Both the position numbers and the translations under genes were made by a program. Of a stretch of DNA of 64,000 bases, positions 36,045-49,799 are shown piece by piece; position 1 is the stretch's first letter; each line of letters opens with the position of its first letter. The notes under the pieces were generated by a model. It had not been told where the DNA came from. It saw only the letters and a list, made by a program, of their open reading frames with translations, and made no database searches. This DNA comes from Adenophora triphylla var. japonica (taxonomy: Eukaryota; Streptophyta; Magnoliopsida; Asterales; Campanulaceae). Location of the stretch: assembly GCA_022495995.1 (NCBI GenBank), contig JAFEMH010004899.1, positions 123,042 through 187,041 on the forward strand. The letters run 5' to 3'.

Positions 36045-36580
36045 AGTGTGACGACGTTTTGGAATATTCCGTCAGTAATATTAATAATAAAAATAATAAT
36101 TACAGCATCATAAATAATAGCAACAAAATGATCCGTCGATAATCCGTCACTAAAATGGTCCAAAAAAAATGACCATTTCAAAAGCGACGGAATGATCCGT
36201 CGATAATTCGTCACTAAAATGGTCCAAAAAAATAAAATGACCATGTAAATAACGACAGAATAATCCGTCGAAAATCCGTCACGAAAATGGTCCAAAAAAT
36301 AAAACGACCGTTTAAATAGCGACGGAATTTTCCGTCGCTAATGCGTCGGCATAATGCTTTAAATTGGTCGTTTATTTTACCAAATCACCGACGGATTTTA
36401 AAACGTTAGTGACGGAAATTTTCGTCGCTAAATCTGATTGAGAACCGTCAGTAATCCGTCAAAAAATTTAGTGACGCACGTTTTAACATCAGATTTTTTA
36501 CGTCAAAAATCCGTCACTAAATTGATTTAGTGATGGATTTTTGGCATTTAGTGATGGATTTTTCCGTCAGTAACTGCCGT
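36045..36580. repeat. Right subterminal repeat array of the CACTA element
   Basis: Dense ATCCGTC / GACGGA words in both orientations. Three tandem copies of a 64-68-bp unit ('aatccgtcactaaaatggtcc' and variants) have their ATCCGTCGA-type words at 36131, 36195 and 36263. Word content matches the left subterminal array although the unit organisation differs, as is usual for CACTA ends. The 130 bp between the gene stop (35909) and this array is AT-rich and featureless. Confidence 0.85.
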
Positions 36581-36593
36581 TTTTCTTGTAGTG
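36581..36593 (-). repeat. Right terminal inverted repeat of the CACTA element
   Basis: The plus strand reads TTTTCTTGTAGTG, the exact inverse complement of the left end, followed by the GAT duplication at 36594-36596. Confidence 0.97.
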
Positions 36594-37049
36594 GATTTCC
36601 CAAAGGGGGTAGTACACGCATTTTTTGGCTCTCGGGCACTAGTAGCCAAATACCATCCTTTTTTCATCCAATCCAATAGAACATTTGAAAGGATAAGCCC
36701 ACCAAAAATTTGGCTCAAACGGAGGTCGTTTTCATGGTGAAAATCACCATTTACGAAATTTTCCGATTCCCCGAAGGGGGTAGCTCGCGTATTTTTGGGC
36801 TCACGGGCACTAGTAGCCAAATACCCTCCTTTTTTCAACCAATCCAATATAACATTTGAAAGGATCCGCCCACACAAAAAAATGGCTCAAACGGTGGTCG
36901 TTTTCATGGTGAAAATCGCCATTTACGAAATTTTCCGATTCGCCAAAAAGGGGTAGTTCACGCATTTTTAGACTCCCGGGCACTCATAGAAAAATACCCT
37001 TCATTTTTCAACCAATCCAATAGAACATTTGAAAGGATCCGCCCACCAA

Positions 37050-38250
37050 AAATTTGGCTCAAACGGAGGTCGTTTTCATGGTGAAAATGACCATTTACGA
37101 AATTTTCCGATTCCCCAAAGGGGGTAGCACACGCATTTTTGGGCTCCCGGGAACTAGTAGCCAAATTCCCTCCTTTTTTCAACCAATCCAATAGAACATT
37201 TGAAATGATCCGCCCACCAAAAATTTGGCTCAAACGGAGGTCATTTTCATGGTGAAAATGACCATTTACGAAATTTCTCGATTCCCCAAAGGGGGTAGTA
37301 CACGCATTTTTGGGCTCTCGGGCACTAGTAGCCAAATACCATCCTTTTTTCATCCAATCCAATAGAACATTTGAAAGGATAAGCCCACCAAAAATTTGGC
37401 TCAAACGGAGGTCATTTTCAGGGTGAAAATCACCATTTACGAAATTTCCCGATTCCCCAAAGGGGGTGGTAGTACACGCATTTTTGCGCTCCCGGGCACT
37501 ACCAGCCAAATAGCCTCCTTTTTTCAATCAATCCAATAGAACATTTGAAAGGATCCGCCCACCAAAAATTTGGCTCAAACGGATGTCGTTTTCATGGTGA
37601 AAATCACCATTTTCGAAATTTCCTGATTCCCAAAAGGGAGTAGTACACGTATTTTTGGGCTCCCGGGCACTCGTAGCCAAATACCCTCCTTTATTCAAAA
37701 AATCCAATAGAACATTTGAAAGGGTCCGCCCACCAAAAATTTGGCTCAAACGGAGGTCGTTTTCATGGTAAAATTGACCATTTACGAGCTCCCGGGAACT
37801 AGTAGCCAAATTCCCTCCTTTTTTCAACCAATCCAATAGAACATTTGAAATGATCCGCCCACCAAATATTTGGCTCAAACGGAGGTCGTTTTCATGGTGA
37901 AAATGACCATTTACGAAATTTCTCGATACCCCAAAGGGGGTAGTACACGCTTTTTTGGGCTCTCGGGCACTAGTAGCCAAATACCATCCTTTTTTCATCC
38001 AATCCAATAGAACATTTGAAAGGATAAGACCACCAAAAATTTGGTTCAAACGAAAGTCGTTTTCATGGTGAAAATCACCATTTACGAAATTTTCCGATTC
38101 CCCAAAGGGGTTAGCTCGCGAATTTTTAGGCTCCCGGGCACTATTAGCCAAATACCCTCCTTTTTTCAACCAATCCAATATAACATTTGAAAGGATCCGC
38201 CCACAAACAATTGGCTCAAACGGAGGTCGTTTTCATGGTGAAAATCACCA
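37050..38250. repeat. Higher-order block X, copy 1
   Basis: Corresponds to 38550-39750 at an offset of about 1500 bp. It shares private variants: GGTGGTAGTACACG with CACTACCAGCC (37497), CCTTTATTCAAAAAATCC, the 42-bp deletion (37787/37788), GCTTTTTTGGGCTC, and GGTTCAAACGAA with GGGGTTAGCTCGCG. Confidence 0.85.
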
Positions 38251-38549
38251 TTTACGAAATATCCCGATTCGCCAAAAGGGTTAGTTCACGCATTTTTAGG
38301 CTCCCGGGCACTAGTAACCAAATACCCTCCTTTTTTCCACCAATCCACAGAACATTTGAAAGGATCTGTCCACCAAAAATTTGGCTCAAACGTAGGTCGA
38401 TTTCATGGTGAAAATCACCATTTCCGAAATTTTTCGATTCCCCAAAGGGGGGTAGTACACACAGTTTTGGGCTCTCAGACACTTGTAGCCAAATACCATC
38501 CTTTTTTCAACCAATCCAATAGAACATTTTAAATGATCCGTGCACCAAA

Positions 38550-39750
38550 AATTTGGCTTAAACGGAGGTCATTTTCATGGTGAAAATCACCATTTTCGAA
38601 ATTTCCCGATTCCCCGAAGGGGGTAGCACACGCATTTTTGGGCTCCCGGGAAGTAGTAGCCAAATTCCATCCTTTTTTCAACCAATCCAATAGAACATTT
38701 GAAATGATCCGCCCACCAAAAATTTGGCTCAAACGGAGGTCGTTTTCATGGTGAAAATGACCATTTACGAAATTTCTCGATTCCCCAAAGGGGGTAGTAC
38801 ACGCACTTTTGGGCTCTCGGGCACTAGTAGCCAAATACCATCCTTTTTTCATCCAATCCAATAGAACATTTAAAAGGATAAACCCACCAAAAATTTGGCT
38901 CAAACGGAGGTCATTTTCATGGTGAAAATCACCATTTACGAAATTTCCCGATTCCCCAAAGGGGGTGGTAGTACACGCATTTTTGCGCTCCCGGGCACTA
39001 CCAGCCAAATACCCTCCTTTTTCAACCAATCCAATAGAACATTTGAAATGGTCCGCCCACCAAAAAATTTGGCTCAAACGGAGGTCGTTTTCATGGTGAA
39101 AATCACCATTTTCGAAATTTCCCGATTCCCAAAAGGGAGTAGTACACGCATTTTTGGGCTCCCGGGCACTCGTAGCCAAATACCCTCCTTTATTCAAAAA
39201 ATCCGATAGAACATTTGAAAGGATCCGCCCACCAAAAATTTGGCTCAAACGGAGGTCGTTTTCATGGTGAAATTGACCATTTACGAGCTCCCGGGAACTA
39301 GTAGCCAAATTCCCTCCTTTTTTCAACCAATCCAATAGAACATTTGAAATGATCCGCCCACCAAATATTTGGCTCAAACGGAGGTCGTTTTCATGATGAA
39401 AATGACCATTTAAGAAATTTCTCGATTCCCCAAAGAGGGTAGTACATGCTTTTTTGGGCTCTCGGGCACTAGTAGCAATAAACCATCCTTTTTTCATCCA
39501 ATCCAATAGAAAATTTGAAAGGATAAGCCCACCAAAAATATGGTTCAAACGAAGGTCGTTTTCATTGTGAAAATCACCGTTTACGAAATATTCCGATTCC
39601 CCAAAGGGGTTAGCTCGCGCATTTTTGGGCTCAAAGGGCAGTAGTAGCCAAATACCCTCCTTTTTTCAACCAATCCAATTTAACATTTGAAAGGATCCGC
39701 CCACAAAAAAATTGGCTCAAACGGAGGTCGTTTTCATGGTGAAAATCACC
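38550..39750. repeat. Higher-order block X, copy 2
   Basis: Second copy of the block at 37050-38250, with CACTACCAGCC at 38997, the deletion junction at 39286/39287, and GGTTCAAACGAA with GGGGTTAGCTCGCG retained. It carries its own CGCACTTTTGGG variant, also found in copy 3. Confidence 0.85.
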
Positions 39751-41239
39751 ATTTACGAAATTTCCCGATTCGCCAAAGGGGGTAGTACACGCATTTTTAG
39801 GCTCCCGAGCACTCGTAGCAAAATACCTCCTTTTTTCAACCAATCCAATAGAACATTTGAAAGGATCCGTACACCAAAAATTTGGCTCAAACGGAGGTCG
39901 TTTTCATGGTGAAAATGACCATTTACGAAATTTTCCGATTCCCCTAAAGGTGTAGTTCACGCATTTTTGGGCTCCCGGGCACTAGTAGCCAAATACCCTC
40001 CTTTTTTCAACCAATCCAATATAACATTTTAAAGAATCCTCCCTCCAAAAATTTGGCTCAAACGGAGGTCGTTTTCATGGTGAAAACCGCCATTTACGAA
40101 ATTTTCCGCTTCCCCAAAGGGGGTAGCTCACGCATTTTTGGGCTCCCGGGCACTAGTAGCCAAATACCCTCCTTTTTTCAACCAATCCAATATAACATTT
40201 GAAAGGATCCGCCCACCAAAAATTTGGCTCAAACGGAGGTTCTTTTCATGGTGAAAATTTCCATTTACGAAATATCCCGATTCGCCTAAGGGGGTAGTTC
40301 ACGCATTTTTAGGCTCCCGGGAACTCGTAGCAAAATACCCTCCTTTTTTCAACCAATCCAATAGAAAATTTGAAAGTATTCTCCCACCAAAAATTTGGCT
40401 CAAACGGAGGTCGTTTTCATGGTGAAAATGAACATTTACGAAATTTCACGATTCCCCAAAGGGGGTAGTACACGCATTTTTGGGCTCCCGGGCACTAAGA
40501 GCAAAATACCCTCCTTTTTTCAACCAATCCAATATAACATTTGAAAGGATCCGCCCACCAAAAATTTGGCTCAAACGGAGGTCCTTTTCATGGTGAAAAT
40601 CACCATTTACGAAATTTCCCGATTCCCCAAAGGGGGTAGTACACGCAGTTTTGGGCTCCCAGACACTAATAGCCAAATACCATCCTTTTCTCAACCAATC
40701 CAATATAACATTTGAAAGGATCCTCCCACAAAAAAATTGGCTCAAACGGAGGTCGTTTTCATGGTGAAAATCACCATTTACGAAATATCTCGATTCGCTA
40801 AAGGGGGTAGTTCACGCATTTTTAGGCTCTCGGGCACTCGTAGAAAAATACCTCCTTTTTTAAACCAATCCAATAGAACATTTGAAAGGATCCGTCCACC
40901 AAAAATTTGGTTCAAACGGAGGTCATTTTCATGGTGAAAATGACCATTTACGAAATTTCCCGATTTCACAAAGGGGGTAGTACACGCATTTTTGGGGTCC
41001 CGGGCACTAGTAACCAAATACCCTCCTTTTTTCTACCAATCCATAGAACATTTGAAAGGATCTGCCCACCAAAAATTTGGCTCAAACGTAGGTCGATTTC
41101 ATTGTGAAAATCACCATTTACGAAATTTTTCGATTCCCAAAAGGGGGTAGTACACGCAGTTTTGGGCTCTCAGGCACTTGTAGCCAAATACCATCCTTTT
41201 TTCAACCAATCCAATAGAACATTTGAAATGATCCGTGCG

Positions 41240-42230
41240 CCAAAAATTTGGCTCAAACGGAGGTCGTTTTCATGGTGAAAATCACCATTTTCGAAATTTC
41301 CCGATTCCCCGAAGGGGGTAGCACATGCATTTTTTGGGCTCCCGGGAACTAGTAGCCAAATTCCCTCCTATTTTCAACCAATCCAATAGAACATTTGAAA
41401 TGATTTGCCCACCAAAAATTTGGCTCAAACGGAGGTCGTTTTCATGGTGAAAATGACCATTTACGAAATTTCTCGATTCCCCAAAGGGGGTAGTACACGC
41501 ACTTTTGGGCTCTCGGGCACTAATAGCCAAATACCATCCTTTTTTCATCCAATCCAATAGAACATTTGAAAGGTGCCCACCAAAATTTTGGCTCAAACGG
41601 AGGTCATTTTCATGGTGAAAATCACCATTTACGAAATTTCCCGATTCCCCAAAGGGGGTGGTAGTACACGCATTTTTGCGCTCCCGGGCACTACCAGCCA
41701 AATACCCTCCTTTTTTCAACCAATCCAATAGAACATTTGAAAGGGTCCGCCCACCAAAAATTTGGCTCAAACGGAGGTCGTTTTCATGGTGAATATCACC
41801 ATTTTCGAAATTTCCCGATTCCCAAAAGGGAGTAGTACACGCATTTTTGGGCTCCCGGGCACTCGTTGCCAAATACCCTCCTTTATTCAAAAAATCCAAT
41901 AGAACATTTTAAAGGATCCGCCCACCAAAAATTTGGCTCAAACGGAGGTCGTTTTCATGGTGAAATTGACCATTTACGAGCTCCCGGGATCTAGTAGCCA
42001 AATTCCCTCTTTTTTTCAACCAATCCAATAGAACATTTGAAATGATCCACCCACCAAATATTTGGCTCAAACGGAGGTCGTTTTCATGATGAAAATGACC
42101 ATTTACGAAATTTCTCGATTCCCCAAAGGGGGTAGTACATGCTTTTTTGGGCTCTCGGGGACTAGTAGCCAAATACCATCCTTTTTTCATCCAATCCAAT
42201 AGAACATTTGAAAGGATAAGCCCACCAAAA
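41240..42230. repeat. Higher-order block X, copy 3 (partial)
   Basis: Corresponds to copy 2 at an offset of about 2693 bp. CACTACCAGCC lies at 41691, the 42-bp deletion junction at 41979/41980, and CGCACTTTTGGG and GCTTTTTTGGGCTC are both present. The match fades after about 42230. A related partial copy follows, with CACTACCAGCC at 42915 and a deletion junction at 43375/43376. Confidence 0.75.
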
Positions 42231-45200
42231 ATTTGGCTCAAACGGAGGTCGTTTTCATGGTGAAAATCACCATTCACGTAATTTCCCGATTCCCCAAAGG
42301 GGGTAGTGCACGCAGTTTTGGGCCCTCGGACACTAATAGCCAAATACCATCCTTTTTTCAACAAATCCAATAGAACATTTGAAATGATCCGTGCACCAAA
42401 AATTTGGCTCAAACGGAGGTCATTTTCATGGTGAAAATCACCATTTTCGAAATTTCCCGATTCCCCAAAGGGGGTAGCTCGCGCATTTTCGGGCTCCCGG
42501 GCACTAGTAGCCAAATACCCTCCTTTTTTCAACCAATCCAATATAACAGTTCACGCATTTTAGGCTTCCGGGCACTCGTAGCAAAATACCTCCTTTTTTC
42601 AACCAATCCAATAGAACATTTGAAAGGATCCGCCCACCAAAAATTTGGCTCAAACGGAGGTCGTTTTCATGGTGAAAATGACCATTTATGAAATTTCTCG
42701 ATTCCCCAAAGGGGGTACACGCATTTTTGGGCTCTCGGGAACAAGTAGCCAAATACCATCCTTTTTTCATCCAATCCAATAGAACATTTGAAAGGATAAG
42801 CCCACCAAAAATTTGACTCAAACGGAGGTCATTTTCATGGTGAAAATCACCATTTACGAAATTTCCCGATTCCCCAAAGGTGGTGGTAGTACGCGCATTT
42901 TTGCGCTCCCGGGCACTACCAGCCAAATACCCTCCTTTTTTCAACCAATCCAATAGAACATTTGAAAGCATCATCCCACCAAAAATTTGGCTCAAACGGA
43001 GGTCGTTTTCATGGTGAAAATCACCATTTTCGAAATTTCCCGATTCGCCAAAGGGGGTAGTACACGCATATTTAGGCTCCCGGGCACTCATAGCCAAATA
43101 CCCTCCTTTTTTCAACCAATCCAATAGAACATTTGAAAGGATCCGCCCACCAAAAATTTGGCTCAAACGGAGGTCGTTTTAATGGTGAAAATCACCATTC
43201 ACGAAATTTCCCGATTCCCAAAAGGGGGTAGTACACGCATTTTAGGGCTCCCGGGCACTCGTAGCCAAATACCCTCCCTTTTTCAAAAAATCCAATAGAA
43301 CATTTGAAAAGATCCGCCCACCAAAAATTTGGCTGAAACGGAGGTCGTTTTCATGGTGAAAATGACCATTTACGAGCTCCCGGGAACAAGTAGCCAAATT
43401 CCCTCCTTTTTTCAGCCAATCCAATAGAACATTTGTAATGATCCGCCCACCAAAAATTTGGCTCAAACGGAAGGTCGTTTTCATGGTGAAAATGACCATT
43501 TACGAAATTTATCGATTTCCCAAAGGGGGTAGTACACGCATTTTTGGCCTTTCGGGCACTAGTAGCCAAATACCATCCTTTTTTCATCCAATCCAATAGA
43601 ACATTTGAAAGGATAAGCCCACCAAAAATTTGGCTCAAACAGAGGTCGTTTTCACGGTGAAAATCACCATTTACGAAATTTTTCGATTCCCCAAAGGGGG
43701 TAGCTCGCGCATTTTTGGGCTCCCGGGTACTTGTAGCAAAATACCTCATTTTTTCAACCAATCCAATAGAACATTTGAAAGGATCCGCCCACCAAAAATT
43801 TGGCTCAAACGGAGGTCGTTTTCACGGTGAAAATCACCATTTGAAAGGATCCGCCCACAAAAAAATTGGCTCAAACGGAGGTCGTTTTCATGGTGAAAAT
43901 CACCATTTACGAAATTTCCCGATTCGCCAAAGGGGGTAGTTCACGCATTTTAGGCTCCCGGGCACTCGTAGCAAAATACCTTATTTTTTCAACCAATCCA
44001 ATAGAACATTTGAAAGGATCCGCCCACCAAAAATTTGGCTCAAACGGAGGTCGTTTTCATGGTGAAAATCACCATTTACGAAATTTCCCGATTCCCCTAA
44101 GGGGGTAGTTCACGCATTTTTGGGCTCCCGGGCACTAGTAGCCAAATACCCTCCTTTTTTCAACCAATCCAATAGAACATTTGAAAGGATCCGTCCACCA
44201 AAAATTGGCTCAAACGGAGGTCGTTTTCATGGTGAAAATCACCATTTACGAAATTTTCCGATTCCCTAGAGGGGGTAGCTCACGCATTTTTGGGCTCCCA
44301 GGCACTTGTAGCCAAATGACTTCCTTTTTTAAACCAATCCAATATGACATTTGAAATTATCGCCCACCAAAAACTTGGCTCAAATGGAGGTCGTTTTCAT
44401 GGTGAAAATCACCATTTACGAAATATCCCGATTCGCCAAAGGGGGTAGTTCACGCATATTTAGGCTCCCGGGCACTCCTAGCAAAATACCCTCCTTTTTT
44501 CAACCAATCCAATAGAACAATTGAAAGGATCCGCCCACCAAAAATTTGGCTCAAACGGAGGTCGTTTTCAGGGTGAAAATGATCATTTACGAAATTTCCC
44601 GATTCCCCAAAGGGGGTAGTACACGCAGTTTTGGGCTCTCGGGCACTAGTAGCCAAATACCATCCTTTTTTCAACCAATCCAATATAACATTTGAAATGA
44701 TTCGTGCACAAAAAATTTGGCTCAAACAGAGGTCGTTTTCATGGTGAAAATCACCATTTTCGAAATTTCTCGATTCCCCAAAGGGGGTAGCACACGCATT
44801 TTTGGGCTCCCGGGAACTAGTAGCCAAATTCCCTCCTTTTTTCAACCAATCCAATAGAACATTTGAAATGATCCGCCCACCAAAAATTTGGCTCAAACGG
44901 AGGTCGTTTTCATGGTGAAAATGACCATTTACGAAATTTCTCGATTCCCCAAAGGGGGTAGTACACGCATTTTTGGGCTCCCGGGCACTAGTAGCCAAAT
45001 ACCCTCCTTTTTTCAACCAATCCAAATGAACATTTGAAAGGATCCGCCCACCAAAAATTTGGCTCAAACGGAGGTCGTTTTCATGGTGAAAATCACCATT
45101 TACGAATTTTTTGATTTCCCAAAGGGGGTAGCTCACGCATTTTCGGCTCCAGGGCACTAGTAGACTAATACCCTCCTTTTTTCAACCAATCCAATATAAA

Positions 45201-48200
45201 ATTTGAAAGGATCCGCCCACCAAAAATTTGGCTCAAACGGAGGTCATTTTCATGGTGAAAATGACCATTTACGAAATTTCTCGATTCCCCAAAGGGGGTA
45301 GTACACGCATTTTTGGGCTCCCGGGAACTAGTAGCCAAATACCCTCCTTTTTTCAAACAATCCAATAGAACATTTTAAAGGATCCGCCCACCAAAATATT
45401 GGCTCAAACGAAGGTCATTTTCATGGTGAAAATCACCATTTACAAAATTTCCCGATTCCCCAAAGGGGGTAGGTAGTACACGCAGTTTTGGGCTCTCGGG
45501 CACTAGTAGCCAAATACCATCCTTTTATCAACCAATCCAATAGAACATTTTAAATGATCCACGCACCAAAAATTTGGCTCAAACGGAGGTCGTTTTCATG
45601 GTGAAAATCACCATTTTCGAAATTTCCCGATTCCCCAAAGGGGGTAGCACACGCATTTTTGGGCTCCCGGGAACTAGTAGCCAAATTCCCTCCTTTTTTC
45701 AACCAATCCAATAGAACATTTGAAATGATCCGCCCACCAAAAATTTGGCTCAAACGGAGGTCGTTTTCATGGTGAAAATGACCATTTACGAAATTTCTCG
45801 ATTCCCCAAAGGGGGTAGTACACGCATTTTTTGGCTCTCGGACACTAGTAGCCAAATACCATCCTTTTTTCATCCAATCCAATAGAACATTTGAAAGGAT
45901 AAGCCCACCAAAAATTTGGCTCAAACGGAGGTCATTTTCATGGTGAAAATCACCATTTACGAAATTTCCCGATTCCCCAAAGGGGGTAAGTACACGCATT
46001 TTTGCGCTCCCGGGCACTAGTAGCCAAATACCCTCCTTTTTTCTACCAATCAATTAGAACATTGGAAAGAATCTGCCCAACAAAAATTTGGCTCAAACGG
46101 AGGTCATTTTCATGGTGAAAATCACCATTTACGAAATTTCCCGATTCGCCAAAGGGGGTAGTACACGCATTTTTAGGCTCCCGGGCACTCGAAGCCAAAT
46201 ACCTTCCTTTTTTCAACCAATCCAATAGAACATTTTAAATGATCCACGCACCAAAAATTTGGCTCAAACGGAGGTCGTTTTCATGGTGAAAATCACCATT
46301 TTCGAAATTTCCTGATTCCCCAAAGGGGGTAGAACACGCATTTTTGGGCTCCCGGGAACTAGTAGCCAAATTACCTCCTTTTTTCAACCAATCCAATAGA
46401 ACATTTGAAATGATCCGCCCACCAAAAATTTGGCTCAAAGGGAGGTCGCTTTCATGGTGAAAATGACCATTTACGAAATTTCTCGATTCCCCAAAGGGGG
46501 TAGTACACGCATTTTTTGGCTCTCGGGCACTTGTATACAAATACCATCCTTTTTTCATCCAATCCAATAGAACATTTGAAAGGATAATCCCACCATTTAC
46601 GAAATTTCCCGATTCGCCAAAGGGGTAGTACACGCATTTTTAGGCTCCCAGGTACTCGTAGCCAAATACCCTCCTCTTTTCATCCAATCCAATAGAACAT
46701 TTGAAAGGATCCACCCACCAAAAATTTGGCTCAAACGGAGGTCCTTTTCATGGTGAAAATCACCATTTACGAAATTCCCCGATTCCCCAAAGGGGGTAGC
46801 TCACGCATTTTTGGGCTCCCGGGCAATAGTAGCCAAATACCCTCCTTTCTTCAACAAATCCAATAAAAGGATCTGCCCACCAAAAATTTGACTCAAACGG
46901 AGGTTGTTTTCATGGGGAAAATCACCATTTACGAAATTTCCCGATTCCCCAAAGGGGGTACCACACGCATTTTTTGGCTCCCGGGAACTAGTAGCCAAAT
47001 TACCTCCTTTTTTCAACCAATCCATTAGAACATTTGAAATGATCCGCCCACCAAAAATTTGGCTCAAACGGAGGTCGTTTTCATGGTGAAAATGACCATT
47101 TTCGAAATTTCTCGATTCCCCAAAGGGGGTAGTACACGCATTTTTGGCTCTCGGACACAAGTAGACAAATACCATCCTTATTTCATCCAATCCAATAGAA
47201 CATTTGAAAGGATAATACCACCAATAATTTGGCTCAAACTGAGGTCGTTTTCATGGTGAAAATAACCATTTACGAAATTTTCTGATTCCCCAAAGGGGGT
47301 AGTACACGCATTTTTGTGCTCCCAGGCACTAGTAGCCAAATACCTTCCTTTTTTCAACCAATCCAATAGAACATTTGAAAGAATCCGCCCACCAAAAATT
47401 TGGCTCAAACGGAGGTCGTTTTCATGGTGAAAATCACCATTTACAAAATTTCCCGATTCGCCAAAGGGGGTAGTACACGCATTTTTAGGCTCCCAGGCAC
47501 TCGTAGCCAAATACACTCCTTTTTTCAACCAATTCAATAGAACATTTGAAAGGATCCGCCCACCAAAAATTTGGCTCAAACGGAGGTCGTTTTCATGGTG
47601 AAAATCACCATTTACGAAATTCCCCGATTCCCCAAAGGGGGTAGCTCACGCATTTTTGGGCTCCCGGGCAATAGTAGCCAAATACCCTCCTTTCTTCAAC
47701 AAATCCAATAAAAGGATCCGCCCACCAAAAATTTGGCTCAAACGGAGGTCGTTTTCATGGTGAAAATCACCATTTACGAATTTTCTGATTCCCCAAAGGG
47801 GGTAGCTCACGCATTTTTGGGCTCCAGGGCACTAGTAGCCTAATACCCTCCTTTTTTCAACCAATCCAATATAACATTTGAAAGGATCTGCCCACCAAAA
47901 TTATGGCTCAAACGGAGGTCATTTTCATGGTGAAAATCACCATTTACGAAATATCCCGATTCGCCAAAGGCGGTAGTTCACGCATTTTTAGGCTCTCGGG
48001 CACTCGTAGCAAAATGCCCTCCTTTTTTCAACCAATCCAATAGAACATTTGAAAGGATCCGCCCACCAAAAATTTGGCTCAAACGGAGGTCATTTTCATG
48101 GTGAAAATCACCATTTACCAAATCTCCCGATTCGCCAAAGCGGGTAGTACACGCATTTTTAGGCTCCCGGGCACTCGTAGCCAAATACCCTCCTTTTTTC

Positions 48201-49799
48201 AACCAATCCAATAGAACATTTGAAAGGATCTGCCCACCAAAAATTTGGCTCAAACGGAGTTCGTTTTCATGGTGAAAATCACCATTTACGAAATTCCCCG
48301 ATTCGCCAAAGGGGGTAGTACACGCATTTTTAGGCTCCCGGGCACTAGTAGCCAAATACCCCCCTTTTTTCAACCAATCCAATAGAACATTGGAAAGAAT
48401 CCGCCCACCAAAAATTTGGCTCAAACAGAGGTCGTTTTCATGGTGAAAATCACCATTTACGAAATTTCCCGATTCGCCAAAGGGGGTAGTACACGCATTT
48501 TTTGGCTCCCTGGCACTCGTAGCCAAATACCCTCCTTTTTTCAACCAATCCAATAGAACATTTGAAAGGATCCGCCCACCAAAAATTTGGCTCAAACGGA
48601 GGTCGTTTTCATGGTGAAAATCACCATTTACGAAATTCCCCGATTACCCAAAGGGGTAGCTCACGCATTTTTGGGCTCCCGGGCAATAGTAGCCAAATAC
48701 CCTCCTTTCTTCAACAAATCCAATAAAAGGATCCTCCCACCAAAAATTTGGCTCAAACGGAGGTTGTTTCAAGGGGAAAATCACCATTTAGGAAATTTCC
48801 CGATTCCCCAAAGGGGGTAGTACACGCAGTTTTGGGCTCTCGGGCACTAGTAGTCAAATACCATCCTTTTATCAACCAATCCAATAGAAAATTTTAAATT
48901 ATCCACGCACCAAAAATTTGGCTCAAACGGATCCGCCCACCAAAAATTTGGCTCAAACGGAGGTCGTTTTCATGGTGAAAATCACCATTTACGAAATTTC
49001 CCGATTCCCCAAAGGGTGCCTAGCTCACGCATTTTTGGGCTCTCGGGCACTACTAGCCAAATACCATCCTTTTTTTTATCCAATCCAATAGAACATTTGA
49101 AAGGATAATCCCACCAAAAATTTGGCTCAAACGGAGGTTGTTTCATGGGGAAAATCACCATTTAGGAAATTTCCCGATTCCCCAAAGGGGGTAGTACACG
49201 CAGTCATGGGGAAAATCACCATTTACGAAATTACCTCCTTTTTTCAACCAATCCAATAGAACATTTTAAATGATCCGCCCACCAAAAATTTGGCTCAAAC
49301 GGAGGTCGTTTTCATGGTGAAAATGACCATTTACGAAATTTCTCGATTCCCCAAAGGGGGTAGTACACGCATTTTTGGGCTCTCGGGCACTAGTAGCCAA
49401 ATACCATCCTTTTTCATCCAATCCAATAGAACATTTGAAAGGATAAGCCCACCAAAAATTTGGCTCAAACGGAGGTCGTTTTCATGGTGAAAATCACCAT
49501 TTACGAAATTTCCCGATTCCCCAAAGGGGGTAGTACACGCATTTTTGGGCTCCCGGGCACTCGTAGCCAAATACCCTCCTTTTTTCAACCAATCCAATAG
49601 AACATTTGAAAGGATCCGCCCACCAAAAATTTGGCTCAAACGGAGGTCGTTTTCATGGTGAAAATCACCATTTACGAAATTTCCCGATTCGCCAAAGGGG
49701 GTAGTACACGCATTTTTAGGCTCCCGGGCACTCGTAGCCAAATACCCTCCTTTTTTCAACCAATCCAATAGAACATTTGAAAGGATCCGCCCACCAAAA

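Larger units (their letters stand above)
29753..36593 (+). mobile_element. CACTA (En/Spm) DNA transposon, non-autonomous, 6841 bp
   Basis: The ends are CACTACAAGAAAA (29753-29765) and its exact inverse complement (36581-36593), the canonical plant CACTA terminal repeat. It is flanked by a 3-bp target duplication GAT (29750-29752 and 36594-36596). Removing the element and one GAT restores an uninterrupted satellite monomer (ctc-GAT-ttcccaaag), so both ends are certain. Subterminal regions are full of GACGGATT / AATCCGTC words, the usual binding-site arrays of these elements. The only recognisable gene is a plus-strand Transposase_24 (Ptta) gene; the TNPD/Transposase_21 gene needed for movement is absent. 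A hAT element, a microsatellite and internal duplications add to its length. Confidence 0.96.

Noticed and set aside
38529..39548. 339-codon minus-strand open frame, and all similar frames in the satellite blocks
   Set aside because: It is a translation of the 171-bp repeat (57 codons per unit), broken wherever a monomer has 170 bp. There is no start context, domain or independent gene structure.
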